From Lytechinus variegatus (Eukaryota; Echinodermata; Echinoidea; Temnopleuroida; Toxopneustidae): DNA of 64,000 nt. Under the pieces are notes generated by a model. It saw only the letters and a list, made by a program, of their open reading frames with translations. It was not told the DNA's origin and ran no database searches. The stretch lies in contig NC_054742.1 in NCBI RefSeq assembly GCF_018143015.1, forward strand, positions 11,515,632 through 11,579,631. The letters run 5' to 3'. Made by a program: the position numbers and the translations under genes. Below are positions 1 to 11,690 of this stretch, in pieces (position 1 is the stretch's first letter; each line of letters opens with the position of its first letter).

Positions 1-966
1 TCACAGAGTATGTCACACAGATTCTGAGCCCTGCACATTCAAAACATGTATGGAAAAATAAAATGATGCTCACATTCCTAAAATTTCAGAGTAATGTGTA
101 TTTAAGTAAAAATATAAAAACAATCAATGATGATGGTAATAAGACAAAAAGGAAAAAACAAAATGGAATGTCTTTGGCAGTCTTGCCTGCATTACGGAAC
201 TCAATATAGAAGCAGAGCTGACTTTTATAACAATTAAGAATAACAATATTACAAAAATAGAAGAGAAACATTAATTTGATAATAATGATAATAATCCACT
301 ATTTCACTTTCACATAGCACTTACATGTAATACATAAGATTCTTATGATAAGAACAATGTCTTTAATCTTTGTACAGATATCTAATAACCCGGTCATCAC
401 ATCCTGACATGCCTGCACACAATGCATGCATTTTCTCCAGCCCTTGGGAAGCATTCCAACAAGAGTCCCAAGACTCCATTGCTAGGCATATTACATAGGC
501 TTATCCATCCTACTGGATAGCCATTTAACACCTGGGTGGATAATGGCAGTGTGTGAATTACTGCCTTGCCAAAGGACGCAAAGCTGCAATGGGATTCAAA
601 CACAGAACTGCTACACCACAAGGCTTCCATATATGATCATAAAATCCTAAATTTGTTGACCTCAATGTGGCCTGTGAAATTCGCTTTGAAACTCGCTATT
701 CATTCTATATCATTTGTATATACAAACTTTAGGAATAAAGATATGAATGGATATCACAACCTTCTTATGAAACTATAACAAACCATCAATTTTCATCCAA
801 GTTTTAGACCTATTAATGATGATGATATCTAACAAGCATTGTATTAGGGCATTCTTGCATGAGTATGACAAATCCAAATCCACAAGTGGTACTACTTTGT
901 TCTTACACCAACATGTTGGTATCACTCAATGCTCTCATAAATCATGGTACTTTTTTTAAACCCTAC
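1..966. other. DDX20 intron 5 (part), repeat-bearing
   Basis: This is the part of the intron after DDX20 exon 5 that lies inside the window. I see no exon here. It holds a fragment of the family that also starts near 2476 and 6762 (about 160-245, minus orientation relative to nothing else) and a tRNA-derived SINE (about 395-640). The remainder is unremarkable AT-rich sequence. Confidence 0.6.
395..640 (-). repeat. tRNA-derived SINE
   Basis: Read on the minus strand, this begins with a region resembling a tRNA, including a B-box-like GTTTGAATCCC (about 590-600), preceded by GTGGTGTAGCAG resembling an A box. A non-tRNA body follows, with a conserved GGAATGCTTCCCAAGGGCTG-type tail. The same architecture recurs at about 4460-4740 (plus) and 58463-58656 (minus). 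Pol III transcription is inferred from family knowledge only. Confidence 0.6.
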
Positions 967-1105
967 CTTGTCTGAAGATTGGAAAAGATGAGACATTGAG
1001 TGAAGGATACTTGAGTCAGGATTTTCAGTAGTTTAATAACCTTGATTTCAAATGCCTTATTAGGAAGAGAGTGTCCTGGCAATTCCACATATAGTTGCTT
1101 GATGC
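967..1105 (-). CDS. DDX20: DDX20 exon 5
   Basis: 139 nt (2+135+2). The acceptor is AATTGTAG and the donor GTAGGG. It encodes [14 protein letters not shown] and [10 protein letters not shown], the entry to helicase domain 2 (motif IV). The split Arg codon AG|N shows that the reading frame continues to the left of the window. Confidence 0.92.
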
Positions 1106-4100
1106 CTACAATTGAAAAAAAGGAGAAATATGAATATATTGTTCCTTTCACAAACTTCAAATACACAATTACTTTGTCATGATATGATCTATGCATGTCA
1201 TAATTCAAGAGTATGGCTTTGAAATGGGTGAATCTTTTATATTTTAGCCTAACATAATTCTGTAACTCTTTTTCACCAAGATGAAAGATCAGTTTATTTG
1301 CTCTCCTGATTTTAAGCAGAGTATCTTAGAGATACAGTCTAATACATTCATTTTATTCACGATTCAATTTTACTGATAGTGGAATTATGGGGGGGGGGTT
1401 ATTGGTCTGAATATATAGATAGTGATGTATCAATATCAATGAAAGGGATATGAAGTCCTCTTTCAGAATGAGGAAGAAGGACCTACCAAGTTCTCAACTG
1501 GGTTATTATTTTGTGTTTGACTGATTACCTTGAAAAATTAACTTACTTTATTTGTTAGGTTTGTCCAACATATTTCTTTTTTTTTGTTTACATCATTCCA
1601 TGGAAAATAAAATCTTACCTCTCAGTGCAAGGTCCTTTGGATTAAGTCTAACAAACATGGGTTCTCTCATGTACTTTGTGAGATGACTGGCAAGGTACTC
1701 TGGGTAGGTTGCAGAGAGTGCTAACATTTGTTTGTTATCAGAAAGGTGGTTGTACACCCAACTACAGAAACAATCATAAGAGAATATTATCAGTGAATCA
1801 AAAGAGATGAAGATTGTTTAAATATCAAAGGCTATGAGAAAGGTCTACGAAACTTCTTATATTCACACTTTTTTAATTAATCTAAATTTTCTTCATCACA
1901 TTTTCACTCTCTGCATGGGAAGTCATCATCAATATTCGATTTGTCTTCACAGCAATGACATTCTTTCTATTCCCAATTCAAGCAGAAACTTACCCAGCTG
2001 ACAAGTATGGAGTAAATTTCTTGCATCAATCATAGAAATACATATTTTAAATAGTTTTGGTCTTGGGTGTGGAAAAATACACTCTTTTTAACAGCAATCC
2101 TTATTTATCAACTGCTAATTTGTTCATACTAAGTAACAGTAGGCCTATAAAGTGTATTTGCTTCTTAGAATTATTTGGGTGAAACTAAGTTTGGTATCGC
2201 ATGAGTTTCCTACATGTACCATTCAATATTCTTTAATAATATTTCAATCCAAATACAATATTAGCTAAAATAATGGCTTGAGTTTCATGCAGATCAAAAG
2301 GAACCCTCACATTTCAAATACAAGTTAAAGTTTAATTCTTTTCAAGATGACTGAATTTATTAAAAGAAACCTGCAGTGATTAAAAATAAACACAGAATAA
2401 TTTCTGCATGCTATAAAGTTTTGAAAAATGATCAAGAAAGTTAGAAATATGACTTAATTTTCTGGATAGTCACAAGTGGAATGCCTCTGGCCATCTCACC
2501 TGCATCACGCGATTCAACATAGCAGCAGTGCTGACTTTGAAAGCTACTATAACTCGTACAAGATGTTCAGTGATACTTGGTTACTCTTATTTTCACGTTT
2601 TATGAACTACAGAGATAGGATGGTAATTCAACAAATACCCCCAATGTGGCCAAAATACATTGACCTCACATGACCTTTGACCTTGATCATGTGACCTGAA
2701 ACTTGCACAGGATATTCAGTGATACTTGATTACTCTTATGTCCAAGTTTCAAAAGTCAGATCAATAAACTTGCAAAGTTATGATGGTAATTCAACAGATA
2801 CCCCCATTATGGCCAAAGTTCATTGACCTTTGACCTTGGTCATGTGACCTAAAATGCGCACAGGATGTTCAGTGATATTTTATTACTCTTATGTCCAAGT
2901 TTTATTAACTAGACCAACACACTTTCAAAGTTATGATGGTAATTCAACAAATACCCCCAATTCAGCCAAAGTTCATTAACCCAAAATGACCTTTGACCTT
3001 GGTCATGTGACATGAAACTCAAGCAGGATGTTTGGTGATACTTGATTAACCTTATGTCCAAGTTTAATGACCTAGGTCCATATATTTCCTAAGTTATGAC
3101 ATTTCAAAAACTTAACCTCAGGTTAAGATTTTGATGTTGATTCCCCCAACATGGTCTAAGTTCATTGACCCTAAATGACCTTTGACCTTGGTCATGTGAC
3201 ATGAAACTCTAAAAGGATATTCAGTAATACTTGATTAACCTCATGGCCAAGTTTCATGAACTAGGTCCATATACTTTCTAAGTTATGATGTCATTTCAAA
3301 AACTTAACCTTACGTTAAGATTTGATGTTGACGTCGCCGTCGGAAAAGTGGCGCCTATAGTCTCACTCTGCTATGCAGGTGAGACAAAAAGGGCTGATCC
3401 ATTAAGTTATTTTTTATTCAGTGGAGAGTGTTAGAACACTGAAATATGGAAAAAGAACATAGAAATTCTGTGTCACCAAACAATGTAAATTTCAACCACT
3501 TTAAGATTGATATGTACATTCACCCGATGGAGATTGAGTCCGCATACCGGTATATGCGGGCTACAGTCTACAGCAAAATCATTCAGTATCCAACAGATTA
3601 ATAAAACTTTCACATGAAACTTTATTCAACATTTTATCAACCAAGTATGATTTTGGAAAAAAACGAACATGATTTTTCTATTTTCTTGCTTGCATTCATT
3701 TACTCGTAATCTTATGATACTGTTGCTTGGGCATGGCCATTTTAGTTTGCAAATCTCAATTACTCCACTGCAGGACTTTTCATGTACATGTAGGTGAGTA
3801 ACCAAGAGTAACAAGTAAAACAAAATGGAAATATGGGTCTTAAAAGTGGTTGATTTTCAGTCTCTGGTGTCACTGAATTTTTTTAATGCATTTTTTCCCT
3901 TTCTTTCAGTGGTCCAACAGTCTGGAAGAAATTTCACCAGTGACCTGCAGAGTTCGGTCAACAGTGGACCAGTTCGTTCAACTCAGCCCTACTACATGAT
4001 GTCATAAGCACTGCAGACAGAAATTTATTAATGTCTGGACTAAACATTGCAATCTTTTGGGTCATATTTTTAATATAAAGATAAAATATCAATACTTTAC

Positions 4101-7100
4101 AATAGTCCTGTTCACAATCTTCTCCCACGTTGTAAGCTCAAAAATACCTTATTCAACTTTTTGCAACAATTAAAACCTTGCAAGTTATGATATAATCAAT
4201 GTGATCGAAAATCAATGAATAAAATTCAAGACTTACTTGACCTGCTCCTGGAATGTATTATCAAGAAGTTTATCTGCTTCATCTAAGATGAAAAGCCTGA
4301 TGGTTCCAGTCTTTAAAACTTCATACTCAATCAGTTGTTTAATACGACCTATGGGACAAGTGCATGGAATTCTCTATCAATATACCATTTGGATAAAATT
4401 GAGGATACATAGTAAGCCTAATACATAGTACATTTAGCATGCAGTCATTCTACATATATACTCTAAGTGGTTGCAAAGAAGCATTATGGGAGCGTGGAGG
4501 TCTTGTGGTTTCCACTCTCAATCAGAGGTATGTGGGTTCGATTCCTCCCCATGGTATGTTTTATGGTATATTTATCCACATTGTGCTGCACTCGACCCCG
4601 GTGAAGTGAAAGGGTACCCTGCAGGATTATTTCCTGAATCAATGCACCAAGCACCTTTAGCAGCTGGAGCTAAAGCTGGGGTAATGTACTGTGCACCATT
4701 GGAAAGACAACTAAAGCTACATATTATTACAAATGATACCAAGCGGAATAAGTCATCAGTTAAAAATAACTACCATTAGACCATTAGCTACCCCCTGAGT
4801 GAGTTTTCTGGCTTTACTGCTATCAAACTATATGGAAACAAAGTTCATAACTTTACTATCCATCTTTTCTTCTTTTATCCGACACCTACCATCAGTATTT
4901 CAATTTCCACTGTTCTTCAGTATATCTAGGATTCAGAGGACTTTTTTTTGGACTCTGTTGAAAAGATGCACCAAAACAGTGAATTGAAATTTTTGTTTCA
5001 TACTCACAGGAAACTTTAAAATTGAGGTTACAGTAAGTGGCCTCTCCAGTCTTCATCATGACCTAACACTATTTTTTGTATTCATGAATCAGTTCTGATG
5101 TGGAATATACAATTTTTTTCTAAGCTTCCACACATATATCAATGTCCCTGCTACTTTTCTATGACTACATTCTGAAGAGATTTTTAACTACATGTATATC
5201 CAAACAGTCTACGAATACTTATTGCAATTTACCTGGTGTACCAACCGCTATGTGGCACTTCTTCAATTTCTGCCTGTCTGGTCCGAATAGAGTACCTCCA
5301 ATAAACACATGACAACATAGTCCCTTCATCTCACATCCTATAGCTCGGATAGTATCTTGAATCTGGACTGCAATCTCTCTTGTTGGAGCTAGAACCAGAA
5401 CTTGGGTGGATGGATTGCTGAGGTCTATTCCTTCAAGAGCTATAACACTGAAGACGCACGTTTTCCCTGTTCCAGATTTAGCTTGAACAATTAAGTCTAT
5501 AAAAAAAAGGAAATTATTAAAAACCATTTATTCAGTACCATGTAACCCTGAAAGAACTGGGCTATTTCAGCTGTATAGAAGACTGGGGAGGGGGGGGGGT
5601 CATGATGGCCCAAATTCTGATCTTGGATACGTTCACGCCGACATTTGGCACACACATTCTTTACCACATAAAGTACAAGCCAGTATAAAAAAAATTCTTG
5701 AAATAATTATTTCTTATATATCATGTTTATGAATAAAATGTGTAATTCTATTCACGAACAAGAGTGTTGCTAAGGCAAGCACATAATACGCCCGCCTTTA
5801 ACATGGAAAATAGAGTAACAATGCATTGGTCAAGCAAGAAAATTGGAAGGTGGTTGCTTAACCTTTGACCTTCTGACCTCAAAATTGTTAGAATTGCTGA
5901 AATATATGCTAGTATCATACACACCTAATTTTATGAGCCTAGGTTATGTCCAAATAAATCTATCACGTTAACAAGGACTTCAGAGGAGTAAGATGAAAAC
6001 ATATGACTGTAATCTTGACCTTTTAACCTCAAAATCAATAGGCTTCCTGCCGGGGGGGGGGGGGGGGGTGAGGGGGCCACTTACATTGACGAGTGGATAC
6101 CATGCGCAACCAAAAAAAACATGTAAAAAGGATGTCTTTTTCAAGATGGGGCATGCTAACGTACTTAATGGTGTCAAAAACACTAAAATAATGAATAAAG
6201 GGTATCTATTTTCACTAGGAAGCTACATATTTAGGGTCAAATTTGCGATGGTATAAAACAATTAAGAATGATTTTTTTTAATAAAGGATGTACTTTTGCC
6301 CCAAGAGTCAACACTACATGTTTAGAGTACGATTTGTGCCAGGCGGGGCTATACTAAACCCAACGATGTAGGTAATTTAACCGATGAACGACGTTCGTGA
6401 CATAACAATTACTCGGTAAAATATTAATTGCTGTTCTTTCTCAGGGGTTCAATTCAGGGAATACTTTGCCAAGAGTATCATTTTGTTTTCAATACCTGTC
6501 AAGGGTAAGGTTTCATCACACACCAATACTTATTGTTAAGGGGTGCATTTTCAGAAAATTGCAAATACATAATTAGGGTGCTTTTCGAGACCCTAGGGTC
6601 ACGCATGGTATCCACTCGTGAATGGAAGTCCCCCCTCCCCCCCCTCCCCGGATCAATCAAGCACAAAGTGGCATAATTATGTGAGTCTATCTTCCACTCA
6701 AATAGCGATTAATTAAATTAAATATTATGATATCCCATAGTGAATAAAAAAAACAAGTGGAGCGCCTCTGGCAGTCTTACCCGCATCACGAAATTCATAG
6801 CAGCAGCGTGGATTTTGAAAACTACTATAAAATAATTATTCACAAAAAAACACCATGCAAATGATGACCCAATACTACATTCATTGACAATAAATGACAT
6901 TTGACCTTGATCATGTGACCTAAGACTTGTCAGTGATACTTGATTATCCCTATATCAACAATTCATAAACTATAAACTTTGAAAGTTATGACAGCAATCT
7001 AATAATTACCTCTAAAATGGACAAAGTTTGATGACCTTAAATGACCTCTGACTTGGGTCAAAGTGATCCCCCCCCCTGGGATCCTTGCTAGTATCATACA

Positions 7101-8589
7101 CACCAAATTACATGAGCCTAGGTTATTATTAAGTTAAACTAAATTTATCACATTGACAAGGATTTCGAAGGGAAAAATTAAAACATGCCAGTGTGACCTT
7201 GACCTTTGACCTAAAAATCAATAGACTTCCTGGGATCTATGCTAGTATCATACACACCAAATTACAGGAGCCTATATTAAGTTAAACTGAAGTTATTCCA
7301 TTTACAAAGACTGTAGGAAGGGCAAGATGTAAGATGTCACTGTGAGCTTGACCTTTGACTTTTAATTCAATAGGCTTCCTGGGATCCATGCTAGTATCAG
7401 ACTATCACACACATCAGATTACAAATGAGCCTAGATTAAAGGACACAGCCACCCCAACAAAAACTTGATTTGAATAAAAAGAGAAAAATTCAACAAGCAT
7501 AACACTGAAAATTTCATCAAAATCGGATGTAATAAGAAAGTTATGACATTTCAAAATTTCGCTTCGTTTCACAAAAACAGTTATATGAACGAGCCAGCTA
7601 CATCCAAATGAGAGAGTCGATGATGTCATTCATTGTTTTGTCATCTATTGTTTGAAATATGAAATATTTTGATTTTCTCATCATTGTCATGTGAAATGAA
7701 GTTTCATTCCTCCCTGTTTGACGCACGCGTCTGTAACGTTGGCGAAGAACAATAGGAAGCAAGATGGCGGCGTAAACATGCATCGGGCAAGTCTCTTCCG
7801 TCTTTTCACAATATTTTTCTCATTTTCTTTATGAATTCTTGTTCAAAAAATAACAACGAGAGTGTAGATATGTAGGACATGAAGTTTTATCCCATGTACA
7901 TGATTTAGGGCTAGATCTTTTAGAAGTAGAAATCTCGGGGGTTAAAGTTTCAGGTTTTGGCTTCCGTCGTGTGGGTCAATGACCAGGAAGACCTGGCTTC
8001 ATATGAGAGTAAGCCAGAGCTACCAAGTCTCACGCATTATGCGTGAGACTTAAGCATTTTGGACTCTTGTTCATCCCCTCAAATCTCTGTCTCATGCAAC
8101 TATCACAGCCTATCCCCATAATTGTACTACTAATATTTGTACACAATGTCTGTGCATGTGATCTCACTAAGATTCACAGAAAAATCTCACGCATAGCTGG
8201 TCTTTGAACTTGGCATCTCTGGTATTAAGCTTACGTTAGTAAATGATTTTTACTCTCTAGAAGCCTACTGGCTAGGTCTAGCCTATAATTTTTTTTAGAT
8301 CTCCCAATACTACTATTAGTACTAGCCAGACTAAAAAAAAATTACCAACCCTGATCTCACCTAAACCGCATCTTCCAAGTGGTATTGCTTTCAACTGAAT
8401 GGGTGAAGGTTTCTCAAAGCCCACCTTCAATAAGCCAGCCGTCACCTGTTCGGAAAGGAACATGGATGAAAAGTCAACATTGCTGTTCTCCTCAGTCAAA
8501 ACATCACTGGTCCTCTCTCTTTCATTGATCGCATGAGCTGTTCTTCTTACATTAATTGGAGCTTTTGTTCCTTTAGTCTTTGCCTGCAT
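967..8589 (-). CDS. DDX20: DDX20 (Gemin3) DEAD-box helicase, N-terminal five exons
   Basis: This encodes the RNA helicase core of DDX20/Gemin3, a component of the SMN complex that assembles Sm cores on spliceosomal snRNAs. Five exons join in phase to about 295 residues. The visible motifs are: Q motif around F58-Q65; Walker A AKSGTGKT at 82-89; PTRE at 114-117; VGTPG ending at 165; DEAD at 187-190; SAT at 218-220. The last exon has SNLQTR, matching the family's SNLHSR just before helicase domain 2. An in-frame TAA three codons before ATG 8589-8587 supports the start. Helicase domain 2 and the long C-terminal tail must lie left of the window. The [20 protein letters not shown] linkage across exons 1 and 2 identifies DDX20 rather than a generic DEAD-box protein. 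The promoter is probably the CpG-richer stretch at 8590-8960. Confidence 0.93.
1619..1761 (-). CDS. DDX20: DDX20 exon 4
   Basis: 143 nt (1+141+1). The acceptor is TTCTGTAG and the donor GTAAGA. It encodes NWVYNHL, then motif III in [13 protein letters not shown] and the TKYMREP segment. This matches the end of helicase domain 1. Confidence 0.93.
2462..3395. repeat. Repeat with tandem DR1-like TGACCTTTGACCT units
   Basis: About four imperfect units of roughly 150-170 bp lie in DDX20 intron 3. Each contains TGACCTTTGACCT then TTGGTCATGTGACC and a TACTTGATTA-type block. The exact 13-mers start at 2671, 2824, 2987 and 3176. The right end (3344-3388) is GGCGCCTATAGTCTCACTCTGC then GCAGGTGAGAC. 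The inverse of that end recurs at 25357, so it is the terminus of a mobile family. Confidence 0.7.
3910..4007 (+). CDS. Possible terminal exon on the opposite strand of DDX20 intron 3
   Basis: A long pyrimidine tract ending CTTTCTTTCAG precedes 3910. From there a frame reads 32 codons, ending QPYYMMS and a TAA stop. An AATAAA lies at 4218-4223, about 210 bp downstream. This has the form of a last coding exon with a 3' UTR, antisense inside DDX20. I do not recognise the peptide, and I found no partner exon to its left. It may be chance. Confidence 0.2.
4237..4348 (-). CDS. DDX20: DDX20 exon 3
   Basis: 112 nt (2+108+2). The acceptor is CCCATAG and the donor GTAAGT. It contains the DEAD box in [12 protein letters not shown], then FQEQV, which is typical of DDX20. 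Confidence 0.94.
4455..4745 (+). repeat. tRNA-derived SINE
   Basis: This contains a tRNA-like head with GTCTTGTGGTTTCC (A-box-like) and GGGTTCGATTCCTCC (B box, about 4530-4545). The body has TGTGCTGCACTCGACCC and GGAGCTAAAGCTGGGGTAATG. The middle resembles the SINE at 58463-58656, which shares TTGTGCTGCACTC. It sits in the intron between DDX20 exons 3 and 2. Confidence 0.65.
5233..5496 (-). CDS. DDX20: DDX20 exon 2
   Basis: 264 nt (2+261+1). The acceptor is TTTTTATAG and the donor GTAAAT. It encodes motif I (Walker A), Ia (PTREIA) and the GG/TPG motifs. It ends in a glycine codon split G|GT. Confidence 0.94.
5790..7425. repeat. Tandem repeat family ATGCTAGTATCATACACACC, interrupted
   Basis: At least four imperfect units of about 150 bp share the blocks CTTGACCTTTGACCT, CAATAGGCTTCCTGGGATC and GCTAGTATCATACACACC (near 5905, 7088, 7240 and 7390). 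The array is broken by a poly-G-flanked TIR element at 6051-6650 and by another repeat fragment at about 6755-6850. It lies in DDX20 intron 1. Confidence 0.6.
6051..6650. mobile_element. Poly-G-ended TIR element (MITE)
   Basis: The left end is a G run, then CACTTACATTGACGAGTGG and ATACCATGCG. The right end carries the reverse complement, CGCATGGTATCCACTCGTGA, then a C run. The outer boundary is CCGG-like on both sides. Inside there are only short degenerate blocks and no transposase. It is inserted in the tandem family at 5790-7425, so it is the younger of the two. Confidence 0.65.
7436..7725. mobile_element. MITE family A (AAAGG..GTCCACCCC), half copy
   Basis: This is one arm of the palindromic family seen complete at 11790-12374, 28998-29595 and 57854-58459. 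The shared blocks are AACACTGAAAATTTCATCAA, TCGGATGTAATAAGAAAGTT and GAGAGTCGATGATGTCA. The other inverted arm is missing. Confidence 0.65.
7995..8225. repeat. Inverted-repeat block with GTCTCACGCAT hairpin
   Basis: AGTCTCACGCATTATGCGTGAGACT near 8027-8052 is an almost perfect short hairpin. A related TCTCACGCATAGCTGG occurs near 8186 before TTGGCATCTCTGG, which looks like the far end of a small foldback element. It ends about 130 bp below DDX20 exon 1. Confidence 0.4.
8361..8589 (-). CDS. DDX20: DDX20 exon 1 (coding)
   Basis: 76 codons plus 1 nt. The start is ATG at 8589. The donor is GTGAGA immediately below 8361. It encodes a polar N-terminus and the Q motif ([17 protein letters not shown]). 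The split Asp codon G|AC is completed by exon 2. Confidence 0.92.
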
Positions 8590-8960
8590 CTTGACTTAAG
8601 CGCAACGACAAATCCTCTTCAAATAATCAATTTAGAGGACATCTACTATTACTAGGCTAAACCCTTGGTTTCGTTCAAAGAGGACCCAAACTAGTTAAGC
8701 GGCCAGCCAGCTAGCATCGCATCAAGAAGCTCCTTGATCGCATCATAAGGATCAACAAGTTTCAACTGAAGCTAGCTGCGCCAACGAATTGTTACTAGCT
8801 AGATAGTGGGCCAGCAGCGCATCGCGCTGCTCATGCACTCCGATCGCCTGCGCGCCCCGCTGATCTGACGGTCCTGTCCAGTCTATGGTCTCAGATCACA
8901 TCACGGCGCATGGGCGCGCGGGCGGCAAGGTCTGGATTATGGAACGCCAAAATTCGCCTC
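8590..8960 (-). promoter_or_regulatory. Probable DDX20 promoter / 5' UTR region
   Basis: This stretch directly upstream of the DDX20 ATG is clearly richer in CpG than its surroundings (CGCGCGGGCGG, GCGCGCCCCGC, and GCAGCGCATCGCGCTGC, a 7-bp stem with a 3-nt loop). No TATA box is convincing. The promoter call is inferred from position and composition. Confidence 0.4.
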
Positions 8961-10034
8961 AGCGAAGTCTATCAATTATTTATTGACCTGCGAACGAGAG
9001 AGACACATAATGGATGCTGTTAAAAATACTGGGAAATCAACCCGAAAACAATGCACGGCTATGAATTTTTGTGTTTTGTTTTATGATCCTCGAACCTCGG
9101 TAATCACCATAGGCATGATGGGTTTGGGATTTTAGGGCCATAAATGATTTGCACACACAACTGGTCGCCTATATATTGAACTCATCCAACAAACAATAAT
9201 AATTTACATTAGCCCAGCCGCCAGTCCGTATCATGGCCATGGGTACTGACCATTTTGACACTGCACTCTTTGGAATTGGAATACGGTCCTTAACATAATT
9301 TTGTAACCACATCCAATTAAAAGGGTCTGTCTAATTATGTAAAAATGCACCCAGATTCCAGATATAGTGGTTCATTTTCCAAATCACAATAGAAGTGGTA
9401 ATTTTTGACAAAATGACAAAAATTACCATTTTCGTGATTTTTTGTCCGAAATGTATTACAAATATTGCTCAGAGCTACGATTGCATGTCTTTAGCCTGAA
9501 TCCACATTTATTTTCAAAATGTGCGCTGGATCATGACAAATAACCTCATGTAATTTATTCCGTCAGTTGTGACCTATAGAGGTCATTTTGGGTACTTTAG
9601 ACATAACTTACCATTCGCACTTTTTTTTTTTTTTTAGTTTTTTTTTGCATAATAAACTGCATATAGCCTAGGCAAGAATTTTAGGTCTACGTTTAGGTAT
9701 TTCATCTTCTTCCCATATAAAATGGGAATGCATTCAAAGGTCCATCTTTTGTGTAGTATTTTATGCGGAGTCCATAATCAGTCTTTATAACCCTATTTAA
9801 CAGCTATGGTCAAGTGGCATTCGGCCCGGCTAAAAATAACCCTTACATCAGTTTAATTTTTCCAAAAACACTTCGAATGTTAACAGAATCGTAACAAGGG
9901 TGTGCTGTCACACCCAACATTGCATGGTGAATGAATTCTTAAAATTGAGCATCCCCATATAGGCAGGGCCCGGGCGGATCATGCCAGTTCCCGCCAATCA
10001 TGATACTTGCCTCGAGCCCACTAATAGCGCTATA
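8961..10034. other. Intergenic, nothing recognised
   Basis: This is AT-rich intergenic DNA between the divergent DDX20 and twinfilin genes. There is a 16-17 base T run near 9620 and no conserved reading frame. No repeat ends were recognised. Confidence 0.4.
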
Positions 10035-10305
10035 CAGTGCGTATCAAAAAAAGTTTACACTTTGAAAAGACCTGGGAATTGAAAAATATACAACATGTGG
10101 GTAATTTTATATAATCTTGGGTTTGGGTCTCATCTATCCAATGGAAGTAAAAGTTTTGGCAGAATGTTACACTTGAGTGAGCACTGTCCATTTTTGTAAA
10201 GCTCGCAGAAATCTGTTTGCGCAGTTCTAATGCTCGTTCCACGCTGTGTCAAGGGGAAAGGGCGAAATCAAACTTACCCTGCGAAACATTGCTCATACAT
10301 TTTGC
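10035..10305. mobile_element. Truncated Tc1/mariner-like element, left end only
   Basis: It starts CAGTGCGTATCAAAAAAAGT after a TA and matches the left part of the complete element at 54515-55500 for about 270 bp (GAGTGAGCACTGTCCATTTT, AAAGGGCGAAATCAAACT). The right end is absent, so it is a broken copy. Confidence 0.7.
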
Positions 10306-10369
10306 AAAATTATGTCGGGCCTCCCGGGAAACGCGCCTGCCTTTGGAGAATATACACGCAGCACCACAA

Positions 10370-10527
<158 letters not shown>

Positions 10528-10849
10528 AATGTGTGAAGTTATACATGTACAACAGCTTTGGCAACTCTTTTATTTAAATAAATAAAAGAGTTGTCTATAC
10601 GTTCACAGACCCTATAAGCTCTCTATGACATTAAAACGGAAACATACCGGTAGTTCGTTACAATACTTTGTATACTTTCTCCCATACGTGTACTGTATCA
10701 AAGCAATAGCTTTGATCCAGCTGAGGCATGGCGGCTTGTCATTGTTCAAAACCCAACTTCACCCGACAAAGGAAATTATAATTGGTATAGTGTCGAAAAT
10801 CTGTCCTTCTGACGATCAATCGGATCGAGGTCGCCCTAGCCACTAACCC

Positions 10850-10920
10850 GTTTCTGTGGTCTAGTGGTTAAGGCACCGGCGTTCAAAGCTGGGGGCCCGG
10901 GTTCGATTCCCGGCAGAGAC
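10850..10920 (+). repeat. tRNA-Glu-like sequence in a repeat, loop reads UCA
   Basis: The 71 nt fold as a full cloverleaf. The acceptor stem is GTTTCTG/CAGAGAC, and the T arm CCGGG-TTCGATT-CCCGG is perfect. The anticodon stem is CCGGC/GCTGG around the loop GTTCAAA. The body resembles tRNA-Glu, but the loop as written places UCA at 34-36. It sits in a duplicated repeat, so a SINE-type tRNA relic is more likely than a working gene. Confidence 0.5.
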
Positions 10921-11025
10921 ATTATTTCGGCATCACTAATTTTTCCAAAGGGTAGATAGCTCTGCATGGGGAACCTTAATTTAAGCTACGCCTACCTTTG
11001 TTCTCTTCATCCATTTCTTTCACAC

Positions 11026-11080
<55 letters not shown>

Positions 11081-11462
11081 TCTCTTCATCCATTTCTTTA
11101 TAATATTTTAAAATAAAAGAGTTGCCAAAGCTGTTGTACATGTATAACTTCACACATTTAGCTGTGGTGAACCTTGATTTAAGCTACGCCTACCATTCTC
11201 TTCATCCATTTCTTTCACACAATATTTAAATAAAAAGAGTTGCCAAAGCTGTTGTACATGTATATATAATTTCACACATTTTGTATACTTTCTCCCTTAC
11301 GTGTACTGTATCAAAGCAATAGCTTTCATCCAGCTGAGGCATGGCGGCTTGTCATTGTTCAAAAACCACCTACACCCGACAAAGGAAATTATAATTGGTA
11401 TAGTGTCGAAAATCTGTCTATCTGACAGTCAATCGGATTGGGGTTGCCCTAGCCACTAACCC

Positions 11463-11537
11463 GTCTCTGTGGTCTAGTGGTTAAGGCACCGCCGTTCAAA
11501 GCTGCATGGGGGCTCGGGTTCGATTCCTGGCAGAGAC
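11463..11537 (+). repeat. Second tRNA-Glu-like copy, degraded
   Basis: The acceptor stem GTCTCTG/CAGAGAC is perfect here, and the GTTCAAA loop is the same. A 4-base insertion (CATG) in the variable region and a mismatched T stem break the fold. It is probably a non-functional relic of the same repeat as 10850-10920. Confidence 0.5.
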
Positions 11538-11617
11538 ATTGCCAATTTTTCCAAATGGCAGATAGCTCCGGGGAAAATTGATTTAAGCTATGCCTAACAT
11601 TGTTCTCTTCATCCATT

Positions 11618-11690
11618 TCTTTCACACACACACACACACACACTATATATATATATATATATATGTGAGGGTGTGTGTGTGTGTGTTAAT
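11618..11690. repeat. (CA)n(TA)n(TG)n microsatellite
   Basis: Runs of CA, TA then GTGTGT follow one another. Together they can form an extended hairpin. Confidence 0.9.

Noticed and set aside
4471..4779. 102-codon frame as a gene
   Set aside because: It coincides with a tRNA-derived SINE.
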